From Deinococcus metalli (GTDB taxonomy: Bacteria; Deinococcota; Deinococci; Deinococcales; Deinococcaceae): 64,000 nt of DNA. Every line of letters begins with the position of its first letter. Position 1 is the stretch's first letter. The notes under the pieces were generated by a model, which searched no databases, was not told the origin of the DNA, and saw nothing but the letters and a program-made list of their open reading frames with translations. The stretch is taken from contig NZ_JACHFK010000012.1 in NCBI RefSeq assembly GCF_014201805.1, forward strand, positions 1 to 64,000, in the 5' to 3' direction. Shown one piece after another: positions 43,873 through 51,516 of this stretch. Position numbers and translations under genes: made by a program.

Positions 43873-44725
43873 ATACCTCCCTAAACTTTTGTTTCGCACT
43901 CCATGGCTTATCGTCAGAATAATAAGAAATAGCCAGAAGAGAGTTATTATAAGCTGCCTCTGCCTTTGATTCAAATGGCCCCTTCCTATAAACACGCTGA
44001 CCACTTCCCGGAGCTAACCAATAGTCTTGATTTCTATCAAAATTCTTTAAGTACCCGAAAAAGTCCCTCGAAATATAGTCATAATAGAGATAAGATTTAT
44101 CTTTATGTGCCCAACCGATGATAAAATTGTATGCAAAGGTGTCTATTTGTAGACCACTGATAGCAACGCTATTAGCTCTTCTCCACGAGCGAATCATCCT
44201 ACAGAGCCTTCTTAAGTTTCCATTTGTAGACAAGTTTCTAGCGTTCAGGGCACTCATTTCTGGCTCTGGATTAGTGATCTGCCAGCTACCTCCACCATTC
44301 GTATCAGGATAGATGTAGCCACCCTCGCGGGCAGCGAAAACAGGTACAACTTCAAACCTCATACCATCACTAAAATTAACCACTACAACTTGACCGTCGC
44401 CCCTTATAGAGGTATTCGGATACGTTATTTGCAAAGCGCTTCTTACTTCCTGCAAGAGCGCAGATTGCTTATTGCCAGCGTAGGTATTAAAACGATAATA
44501 GGCACTTTCAGGTAGAGTGAATATCATGTCCATATCGTGGGCATTGTGAATCGCAGTATCCCTTCCGTAGGAGCCTACATAAAGACTGTGGGCGGTTTCA
44601 GATTCTGAGCCATAATACTGCTTATTTAGGCGCCAAGTAATGGTTCTATAACGTTGCGAAATATCTGAGGTATTTGTAATGATGAGGTTGCCACAGAATG
44701 ATTCGAAGTCGCCGCTGACACCCAT
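43850..44725 (-). CDS. CD-NTase (CBASS oligonucleotide cyclase)
   Basis: 291 residues from ATG 44725 with GGAGGACTT upstream. Pol-beta-type nucleotidyltransferase with Gly51-Ser52 (VGSYGRDTAIHNAHDMDMIF), Asp64 and Asp66 and third acid Glu125 (MRFEVVPVF): the catalytic triad of CD-NTases. An OAS-type C-terminal helical part (RNLSTNGNLRRLCRMIRSWRRANS) follows. It would make a cyclic di- or trinucleotide on phage infection. With the SLATT gene it forms a two-gene CBASS with no ancillary Cap2/Cap3. A TATAAG -10 lies at 44754-44749. The whole island is AT-rich. Confidence 0.9.
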   Translation of the reverse strand: MGVSGDFESFCGNLIITNTSDISQRYRTITWRLNKQYYGSESETAHSLYVGSYGRDTAIHNAHDMDMIFTLPESAYYRFNTYAGNKQSALLQEVRSALQITYPNTSIRGDGQVVVVNFSDGMRFEVVPVFAAREGGYIYPDTNGGGSWQITNPEPEMSALNARNLSTNGNLRRLCRMIRSWRRANSVAISGLQIDTFAYNFIIGWAHKDKSYLYYDYISRDFFGYLKNFDRNQDYWLAPGSGQRVYRKGPFESKAEAAYNNSLLAISYYSDDKPWSAKQKFREVYGSYFPS

Positions 44726-44930
44726 AAGTCCTCCAATGACATATTTCCCTTATAAGATTTTGCTCGCAGCAGATTTTAGCATAACCGTTCACCCTACGCT
44801 CTCGTAAATGAGCGGAGCACCGCCAGCCCGATCATTCCTAGCGCCTCCGCTTCGGCTTTCGCCCGTGGCGGGCGGGGGTTGGGGGAGCTTTGGCGGTGAC
44901 GCTTCCTCGCGCCCATGAGATACTGACCCC

Positions 44931-45143
44931 ATGACGCTCCGGCGCACCATAACGCTCACCACGCACGCGGACGCCACACGCGCCGACCGGGAAGCGAACT
45001 GGGCCAAGACGCCTCAGCAGCGGCTGGCCGAAGTGGAATTCCTGCGTTTCCAGAGGTATCCCGGTGGAATTGCCCCCAGACTTCAGAGAGTTGTTGAGTT
45101 TGTTGAACTGAAGAATCACGGTGAGCGCAGTAAACCCGAGTAA
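44931..45143 (+). CDS. Small hypothetical protein beside the CBASS locus
   Basis: 70 residues (MTLRRTITLTTHADATRADREANWAKTPQQRLAEVEFLR, then a YPGGIAPRLQRVVEFVE end). GATACT about 7 nt upstream suggests a leaderless message. The pattern, with TPQQRLAEVEFLR and PPRLQRV-like tail, resembles small proteins that accompany nucleotidyltransferase genes in other bacteria, but no partner follows here. It could be the remnant of such a pair. Function unknown. Confidence 0.55.
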   Translation: MTLRRTITLTTHADATRADREANWAKTPQQRLAEVEFLRFQRYPGGIAPRLQRVVEFVELKNHGERSKPE

Positions 45144-45251
45144 ACGAGTAGAAACTACACCTCCTTATTGTTCGACTATCCTCCGCCCTCTGGCCTATTG
45201 CCTCCCCTCCCCCATCGCGGCAGCATGGAGCCCATTCTCGAGGGGGGCAGC

Positions 45252-46115
45252 ATGGACAGACCGCTGGCAGGCAGGGTGGCGCTGGTCACGGGCGGCAGCC
45301 GGGGCGTGGGCCGCGGCGTGGCGCTGGGACTAGGAGAAGCGGGGGCGACCGTGTACATCACGGGCCGCACGGTGCAGGGCCGGCACCCCGACCTGCCCCA
45401 GGTGTCCGGCTCGCTGGAGGAGACGGCAGCCGAGGTCACGGCCCTGGGCGGCATGGGCGTGCCGGTGCCGTGCGACCACCGCGACGACGCGCAAGTGCGG
45501 GCCGTGGTGGAGCGCATCGGGCAGGAGCACGGGCGGCTGGACGTGCTGGTGAACAACGTGTGGGGCGGGTACGAGGGCCTGCACCGCTGGGACGAGCGGG
45601 GGCAGCGCTGGCAGGCCCCGTTCTGGGAACAGCCGCTGGAGCTGTGGGACGACATGTTCGTGGCGGGCGTGCGGGCGCATTACGTGGCGTCGGCCCTGTG
45701 CGCGCCGCTGCTGATCGGCGCGGCGGGGCTGGTCGTGAACATCTCGTTCTTCGCGGGGCAGCGGCACCACGGTCAGGAGAACATCCCGTACTTCCTGGCG
45801 AAGAATGCCGACGACCAGATGGCGCGGGCCATGGCGAACCACCTGCGGCCTCACGGGGTCACGGCGGTGTCGCTGTACCCGGGGCTGGTGCGGACGGAGG
45901 GCGTGCTGCTGGCCCCGGAGGGCACCTTCGATTTCAGCAACTCGGAGTCGCCTCAGTTCCTGGGCCGGGCGGTGGCGGCGCTGGCGGGCGACCCGCAGCG
46001 GCTGGCGCGGTCGGGGCAGGTGCTGGTGGCGGCGGAACTGGGGGAACAGTACGGCTTCACGGACGTGGACGGCCGCCGTCCCCGCTCGATCCGTGCCGAG
46101 TACGCGGAGGAGTAG
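45252..46115 (+). CDS. Short-chain dehydrogenase/reductase
   Basis: 287 residues from ATG 45252. Rossmann NAD(P) site TGGSRGVGRG, NNVWG in place of NNAG, and catalytic Tyr in IPYFLAKNADDQMARAMA (YxxxK motif as YFLAK, with the SFFAGQRHHGQENIPYFLAK segment). The family also includes PGLVRTEGV. A start at 45225 is possible. The GGGGGG just before 45252 is the best ribosome binding site. Substrate unknown. Confidence 0.85.
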   Translation: MDRPLAGRVALVTGGSRGVGRGVALGLGEAGATVYITGRTVQGRHPDLPQVSGSLEETAAEVTALGGMGVPVPCDHRDDAQVRAVVERIGQEHGRLDVLVNNVWGGYEGLHRWDERGQRWQAPFWEQPLELWDDMFVAGVRAHYVASALCAPLLIGAAGLVVNISFFAGQRHHGQENIPYFLAKNADDQMARAMANHLRPHGVTAVSLYPGLVRTEGVLLAPEGTFDFSNSESPQFLGRAVAALAGDPQRLARSGQVLVAAELGEQYGFTDVDGRRPRSIRAEYAEE

Positions 46116-46208
46116 CCCCGCCCGCTGCTGGGCGTTCAGACCATCTCCCCTGCGGGTGTCCGACCTTCGCCCATGGCGGCGCGGGCACGCAGACGCTGCA
46201 ATGGGGGC

Positions 46209-46739
46209 ATGAAACGACTTCTATTGACGGTGGCCCTGAGCCTCGGCGTGTCCCTGGCGGCGACGGCGGCGGTGCGGGTGGTCGAGGTGCTGGACGCCTC
46301 CGGGCGCGTGGTGGCGAGTGGGGCGCTGAGCGGGCACCTGACCGTGAGTGGCAGCCTGGGCGCGGCGCGCTCCGTGCGCGTGAGCACGACCGTGAACGGT
46401 GTGACGACCGTACAGGTGTTCACCCTGGCCGGCCCGATCACCACGCAGGCCCCGGAGGCCGAGCGCCTGGGCGTGAGCGTGGACGGACGGGTGCTGTCCC
46501 TGGAGGCGGCGCTGGAGCGGGGCACGCAGGCCCGGGGCGGCGAGGACGACGGTGCGGCCCACGACGCCGGAGATGACCACGGTGGCGAAACCGGACGCCA
46601 CGGAGCCGATGACGGCGCAGCGCACGACGCGGGCGACGACCACGGCGGGGGCGACGGGAGCGGCCACGATGCCAGGGATGACCACGGCGGCAGGGGTGGC
46701 AGCGGCGGTGGCGGGCACGACGGCGGCGGGCACCGCTGA
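46209..46739 (+). CDS. Secreted protein with His/Asp/Gly-rich repeated tail
   Basis: 176 residues from ATG 46209. A signal peptide (KRLLLTVALSLGVSLAATA) precedes a beta-rich domain of about 85 residues (VRVVEVLDASGRVVASGALSGHLTVSG...VSTTVNGVTTVQVFTLAGPITTQ). The C-terminal 65 residues are almost only Asp, His, Gly and Ala and contain two copies of DDGAAHDAGDDHGG, the second half in GHDARDDHGG. This tail could bind divalent metals (Zn, Mn, Ni). No family was recognised. Confidence 0.65.
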   Translation: MKRLLLTVALSLGVSLAATAAVRVVEVLDASGRVVASGALSGHLTVSGSLGAARSVRVSTTVNGVTTVQVFTLAGPITTQAPEAERLGVSVDGRVLSLEAALERGTQARGGEDDGAAHDAGDDHGGETGRHGADDGAAHDAGDDHGGGDGSGHDARDDHGGRGGSGGGGHDGGGHR

Positions 46740-46760
46740 GCGGCCGCGCCGTGCGTCCCG

Positions 46761-47987
46761 TTACTGGGGTAGGGGCTTGGCGGGCACCGCGTACTGCTCC
46801 CGTGCGGGCACGCTGAGCGTCTCCCGTTCCGGGTAGCGCAGGGCGGTCAGGTGCCCGCCGAAGGCGCAGCCGGTGTCGATGTTCACGGTGTTCCCCACCC
46901 AGCGGGGAGCCACGTGGGGCGTGTGGCCGTACACGACCAGCGCCGCGCCGTGGTACGCGGCGGCCCAGTCGCCGCGTACGGGCAGGCCGTACTCGTCGCG
47001 GGTGCCGTCCACGTCGCCGTACAGCGCGAAGCTGCGTACCCGGCCGGACGTGCGGCCGTGGAAGCGCTCGGGCAGGCCGGCGTGCGCCACGACCAGCCGC
47101 CCGCCGTCCAGCACGAGGTGGCTGGGCCGTGTGGCGATGAACTCGCGCACCTCGCGCCGGAAGGCGGCCCCGGCCGCGTCCAGTTGCGCCAGCGTGGCGT
47201 CCAGCCCGTGCACGAGTTTCACGGACTTGCCGTCCAGCGCGCGGGCGAGTTTCTCCTCGTGGTTGCCGGGCAGGCACAGGGCGCTGCCGGCGCGCACCAT
47301 GCCCATGACCAGCCGCAACACCCCGGCGGAATCCGGCCCCCGGTCGATCAGGTCGCCCAGGAACACGGCCATCCGTCCGCCGGGCGGCGTGACGTCCGTG
47401 CCGTCCACGGCGTACCCCAGGGCGGAGAGCAGGTCGCGGAGTTCGGGGAGGCAGCCGTGCACGTCTCCGATCACGTCAAAGGGGCCGCCCAGGTCGCGGC
47501 GATCCACGCGCAGGGGCACGCGCGACACCGTCGCGGCGGTCGCAGCGGCCCCGGAGCGCAGCGTCCACACGCGGCGGAAGCCCTCGTGCGTCAGGCCGCC
47601 CTGGGTGCGCCGCAGTTCGCCCATCTGCCGCAGCAGCGCGTCCGTTCCCGCCCCTGCGCCCGCGTGGGCGGCGTGCCGGGCCTCCAGCTCCGGGCGCGGC
47701 ACGTCGAGGACGATCGCCACGGCGGGCAGGTCGTGCGCGCGGGCCAACTCGACCAGGGCGCGGCGGTCGTGCGATTTCACGTTCGGCGCGTCCACGACGG
47801 TCAGCAGGCCGCGGGTCAGGCGCTCCGCGACCGCGCCGAAGGGGGCCGATCCATCGGGCCCCGGCCCCAGCACCTCGTCCGGCGCGAAGTGCCGGGCGGC
47901 GAAGGTGGACTTGCCCGCCATGGACGCGCCGATCAGCACCACCAGCGCGGGGCTGGGCACGTCGAGGTGAGGGGGCGGGGCGGCCAT
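46761..47987 (-). CDS. Pnkp-like kinase-phosphatase lacking a ligase domain
   Basis: 408 residues from ATG 47987. The kinase domain (residues about 1-160) has a P-loop GASMAGKST, VVDAPNVKSHDRRALVELA and QGGLTHEGFRRVW, like bacterial polynucleotide 5'-kinases. The metallophosphoesterase (about 175-405) has GDVHGC, GDLIDRGPDS, PGNHEEKLARAL and YGHTPH, and the HGLDATLAQLDA block specific to Pnkp phosphatases. These heal RNA or DNA ends by 5'-phosphorylation and 3'-phosphate removal. The ligase domain of clostridial-type Pnkp is absent. No Hen1 gene is adjacent; two nucleotidyltransferases follow 1.7 kb away. Confidence 0.8.
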   Translation of the reverse strand: MAAPPPHLDVPSPALVVLIGASMAGKSTFAARHFAPDEVLGPGPDGSAPFGAVAERLTRGLLTVVDAPNVKSHDRRALVELARAHDLPAVAIVLDVPRPELEARHAAHAGAGAGTDALLRQMGELRRTQGGLTHEGFRRVWTLRSGAAATAATVSRVPLRVDRRDLGGPFDVIGDVHGCLPELRDLLSALGYAVDGTDVTPPGGRMAVFLGDLIDRGPDSAGVLRLVMGMVRAGSALCLPGNHEEKLARALDGKSVKLVHGLDATLAQLDAAGAAFRREVREFIATRPSHLVLDGGRLVVAHAGLPERFHGRTSGRVRSFALYGDVDGTRDEYGLPVRGDWAAAYHGAALVVYGHTPHVAPRWVGNTVNIDTGCAFGGHLTALRYPERETLSVPAREQYAVPAKPLPQ

Positions 47988-48070
47988 GTGCGCCGATGCT
48001 CGCACACCTGGCCGCGGCGGGTGGGGTTTTCCGTGGCACGCGCGGGAGCGGGCGGGTACCATCACCACTG

Positions 48071-49645
48071 ATGAAGGCCGCCCTGCTTCTCGGCTCCGCG
48101 CTGCTGTGCCTGTCCGCCGCCGGGCTGGCCGCCGCGCCGCGCACGGCCGACCAGTGGTACGCCGCCGGGCAGGCGCAACTGCGGGCCGGGCAGCTCCGAG
48201 CCGCGGCGGACGCCTTCGCGCGCTCGGCCGCCCTGAACCCCAGCGCCGCGAACTGGCGCGCGCTGGCCGACACGCGCGTCCGGCTGGGCGACTACGAGGC
48301 CGCCACGCAGGCGTACGACCGCGCCATCGCGGGCTACCGGGGTCGCGGGGACAGCGTGACCGCCCGCGCGCTGGAGGCCCTGGCCGCGCCGTACCGGCAG
48401 GACGCCGCGCTGTTCGTGCTGAACGCCGCGTCCACGCCCGCGCCCGCGTGCCAGCGCGCCCTGGCGAAGTTCGAGCCGGCCACCGGCGTGTACCTGGGCG
48501 CGTACGTGGACGAGTGGGGCCTCGGCGCGGACGGCCGCCTGCGCCTGCCCGCGCCGCTGGACGCGGGGCTGGCGGTGTACTTCCGGTACTTCACGCTGCG
48601 CGCCCCCGGTCAGGGCGAGGTCTTCCCCACCCGCTTCGCGCAGGCGGTGAAGGCGGCCGGCGGCGCCATGCACGTCGCGCTGGAGCCGGGGCTGCCGCTG
48701 CGGCAGGTCACGGAGGCGACCGTGCTGCCCTTCGCGCAGGCCGCCGCCGCGTCCGGCGTGCCGATCTTCCTGCGCTTCGCCGGCGAGTTCAACGACCCCG
48801 CCAACGAGTGGAGCCGCGATCCGGCGCTGTACCGCGCCAAGTTCCGGCTGGTGCACGACGTGATGGCCCGCGTCGCCCCGAACGTGGCGATGGTATGGAT
48901 GATGATGCCCTCGCGTCTGGAGACCGTGGACGCCTACTTTCCCGGCGACGACGCCGTGGACTGGGTGGGCCTGAGCCTGTACTCGGTGCCGTTCCAGAAC
49001 GGCGACCGCGCCCAGCCGGGCCTGCGCGTGAACCCGCTGGACGTCCTCGACCCCATCTACCGCAAGTACGCGTGCGCGCACCCCATCCAGGTCAGCGAGT
49101 ACGCCTCGGCGCACCGCAGCGGCGCGGCGCCCGGCGTGGACTACACGGACTTCGCGGTGCAGAAGCTGCGCGAGCTGTACTGGGGCGCGGTCCTGAAGTA
49201 CCCCCGGCTGAAGAACGTCAACTGGCTGAACATCGACATGGGCTCCAGCGCCTTCGTGCAGCCCAAGGCCGTGGCACGCCGCAACGACTACACCCTGCCC
49301 GGCGTGGACGCCAAGGTCGCCGCGTTCCGCGAGCTGCTGGGCGTGGACACCTTCCGCACGGCCTTCGCCGCCATGACCACCGTGCACGTGCCGCAGCCCT
49401 TCCCGGCCCGCGTGCAGCTGCGCGAACCGCTCCAGGGCGCGCTGTGGCTCAAGACCTTCAGCGCGCCCGCCCGCGTGACCGTGCGCGTGGACGGCCAGCC
49501 GGTGCCGGTCGGCGCGGCGCTGCCCTACCGCTTCACGCTGCCCGCCACCCTGGCGCCCGGTGCGCACACCCTGACCGTCACCGCCACCGGCGAGGACGGC
49601 AAGACCCTGATCAGCCGCGTGCAGCGCTTCGACGTGCAGCCCTGA
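48071..49645 (+). CDS. Secreted TPR-GH26-like glycoside hydrolase with Ig-like tail
   Basis: 524 residues from ATG 48071. Signal peptide (ALLLGSALLCLSAAGLAAA), then two TPR-like repeats (TADQWYAAGQAQLRAGQLRAAADAFARSAALNPSAANWRALADTRVRLGDYEAATQAYDRAI), then a TIM-barrel like glycoside hydrolase family 26: acid/base in FLRFAGEFNDPANEW and nucleophile in PIQVSEYASAHRS. A C-terminal Ig-like domain (TVRVDGQPVPVGAALPYRFTLPATLAPGAHTLTVTA) ends the protein. GH26 enzymes usually hydrolyse mannans; the substrate is not proven here. Confidence 0.75.
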   Translation: MKAALLLGSALLCLSAAGLAAAPRTADQWYAAGQAQLRAGQLRAAADAFARSAALNPSAANWRALADTRVRLGDYEAATQAYDRAIAGYRGRGDSVTARALEALAAPYRQDAALFVLNAASTPAPACQRALAKFEPATGVYLGAYVDEWGLGADGRLRLPAPLDAGLAVYFRYFTLRAPGQGEVFPTRFAQAVKAAGGAMHVALEPGLPLRQVTEATVLPFAQAAAASGVPIFLRFAGEFNDPANEWSRDPALYRAKFRLVHDVMARVAPNVAMVWMMMPSRLETVDAYFPGDDAVDWVGLSLYSVPFQNGDRAQPGLRVNPLDVLDPIYRKYACAHPIQVSEYASAHRSGAAPGVDYTDFAVQKLRELYWGAVLKYPRLKNVNWLNIDMGSSAFVQPKAVARRNDYTLPGVDAKVAAFRELLGVDTFRTAFAAMTTVHVPQPFPARVQLREPLQGALWLKTFSAPARVTVRVDGQPVPVGAALPYRFTLPATLAPGAHTLTVTATGEDGKTLISRVQRFDVQP

Positions 49646-49648
49646 GGC

Positions 49649-50419
49649 TCAGCCCGGTTCCAGCCGCACCCGCACCACCCAGTCGCTGACCGCGCGCCGC
49701 ACGTTCTCCGGTACGGCGTCCGGAAGGCGCGTCGTGTCCTCCGCTGCTTCCAGGGCGTGCACCAGCCGTTCATGCGCGGCGCGGTAGGTGTTCAGCGGTT
49801 CGGGCAGGAGTTCGTGCTCCTTTCCACCCCGCTTGAGCGCGATCAGGTCGGCCAGGAACGGCAACCGGGCGTCCGCGTTCAGCACCTCCAGGTTCGCCTC
49901 GACCACGCCCGAGCGCATCACGTGCAGGCCGGTCAGCACCGTGCGGAAGGCGTACAGCAGCGGCTTGACGCGCGGCGTGTCCTCGTTGTCCAGCAGCCGC
50001 CACTGGTTGGCCGTGAACCCCAGGTAGTGGTGCGCGTGCCAGCGCGTCAGCACGCCCGGTGCCAGGGCGACGAGTTCCGCGTGGGCCGCCGAGGTCTGCA
50101 CCACCAGCGGCGAGAGCAGCTGTTCCAGCACGTACCCGTTGCGCGTCAGCAGCAGCCGGGCGAACTTGCGGGCATCGTGCGTGACCAGATCGAGGTCCAC
50201 CACGCCGTCGTCCCGCTCTACGGCGTACGTCTCCGGCACATCGTCCAGGCCGAGCACGTCCCTCAGGGGCAGCACGTGCACGCCCCGCAGATCCCAGTCG
50301 CTGTCCGGACTCGGAAAGCCGTACAGATGCGCGCCGCTGACGGTGGCGAACACCAGCGGGAAGGGATGCTGGCGCGCGGCGGCAGGAAGCTGGAGCGGGA
50401 AGGTGGTGGCCGGATGCAT
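49649..50419 (-). CDS. YcgL-type (COG3541) nucleotidyltransferase
   Basis: 256 residues. The pol-beta nucleotidyltransferase site is SGAHLYGFPSPDSDWDLRGVHVLP, with the two metal Asp in DSDWD. The central region (LDLVTHDARKFARLLLTRNGYVLEQLLSPL, HHYLGFTANQWRLL) and helical C-terminus match the YcgL/COG3541 group, which has been linked by computational work to RNA repair and stress. It lies 52 nt after a second copy of the same family and is leftward. Target unknown. Confidence 0.82.
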   Translation of the reverse strand: MHPATTFPLQLPAAARQHPFPLVFATVSGAHLYGFPSPDSDWDLRGVHVLPLRDVLGLDDVPETYAVERDDGVVDLDLVTHDARKFARLLLTRNGYVLEQLLSPLVVQTSAAHAELVALAPGVLTRWHAHHYLGFTANQWRLLDNEDTPRVKPLLYAFRTVLTGLHVMRSGVVEANLEVLNADARLPFLADLIALKRGGKEHELLPEPLNTYRAAHERLVHALEAAEDTTRLPDAVPENVRRAVSDWVVRVRLEPG

Positions 50420-50471
50420 ACCTGTCCCAAACCCTAGCGGCCACGCCGCGGCGCGGCATCCGCCGGGTGGC

Positions 50472-51353
50472 TCACCACTCCAGCGCCGCGCGCCGCGCCC
50501 GGATCAACCAGTCCTGCACGGCGGCGTAGTCCGGGCGCTCGGGCAGGGTGGTGGCCGCGTACGCCGCCTCGAACTCGCGGTGCAGCGCGGCGCGCCACGC
50601 CTCCACCTCCGGCCACGGCACCTCGCCGCGCTTGATGGCCAGCAGCGCTTCACGCTCAGCGCCGACATCCAGCAGCACCACGCCCGTCTGCAACAGGTGC
50701 GTGCCGCCCATCAGCAGCCTCAGGAGATGCATGGCGTGTTTCCAGCGCACCTGCCCGTGCTGGCGCAGATCGGCCTCGATCCTCCTGAACTGCCCGGCCA
50801 CGTAGCCGGCGTACGTCTGGTATACCAGCCGGCTCAGGAAGGCGCCGCGCAGGTCGAGCAGGTCCCGCGCGATGGGAGTGGCCGTGAGCACGTGGGGGCT
50901 GTACAGCACCTCCAGCACGTTCGGGTTGGCCTTCAGGGCCAGCAGCACGAACTTCCGCGCCTCCCAGTACACCTCCTCGCCGTGCTCGAGCTGCTCGGGT
51001 ACGCCCTCCAGGCTCCAGTCGTCGCGGGCCGGAGGCAGAAAGAAGCCGCGCAGGTCGGTATCGCTGCCGGCCGTGTCCAGACCGAAGGCGCGGCTGCCGA
51101 CCACGCAGCGGTACTGCACGAACGGCGCGAGGTCCCGTTCCGCGGACGGCAGCCAGTTCTTGTCGTGGCGGCGCACGCCGAACGTCCGCCGGGGCAGCGC
51201 GACCTCCGCACCATCGGAGAAGCGGATGCGGTAGGCGTGCTGGAGGTCGCCGGGCGCCTGCACGACCGTGCCCACACTGCCCACGGGCCGCCCGTCCAGC
51301 GCGACCTTCGTGGTGACGCTGGTGCCCACGGGCAGGATCGGCGGCAGACTCAT
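50472..51353 (-). CDS. YcgL-type nucleotidyltransferase with N-terminal barrel domain
   Basis: 293 residues from ATG 51353. An N-terminal domain of about 60 residues (VGTSVTTKVALDGRPVGSVGTVVQAPGDLQHAYRIRFSDGAEVALPRRTF) looks like a small beta-barrel, possibly nucleic-acid binding. The nucleotidyltransferase site is VGSRAFGLDTAGSDTDLRGFFLPP. The remainder is helical with KFVLLALKANPNVLEVLYS. It is the upstream member of a pair of COG3541 genes, and both are encoded leftward. Divergent from the ABC transporter operon. Confidence 0.82.
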   Translation of the reverse strand: MSLPPILPVGTSVTTKVALDGRPVGSVGTVVQAPGDLQHAYRIRFSDGAEVALPRRTFGVRRHDKNWLPSAERDLAPFVQYRCVVGSRAFGLDTAGSDTDLRGFFLPPARDDWSLEGVPEQLEHGEEVYWEARKFVLLALKANPNVLEVLYSPHVLTATPIARDLLDLRGAFLSRLVYQTYAGYVAGQFRRIEADLRQHGQVRWKHAMHLLRLLMGGTHLLQTGVVLLDVGAEREALLAIKRGEVPWPEVEAWRAALHREFEAAYAATTLPERPDYAAVQDWLIRARRAALEW

Positions 51354-51516
51354 ACCGGCACCGCAGGACGCGCTTGCATGGACAGCAGCGTAGCGGGTGG
51401 CCGGCCACCGCCGCGCTTGGCCTGGACACGGCCGCAGAAGATGGCAGAATGCCGGTGTCCGTGAGACGTATCTGAAGACCATGAAGCCGAGCCGTCCTGA
51501 TCACCGGGGGTACCGT

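Noticed and set aside
43306..45143. Larger defence island with integrase or Cap2/Cap3
   Set aside because: Only two AT-rich CBASS genes and one small orphan were found; no recombinase or ancillary gene is present.
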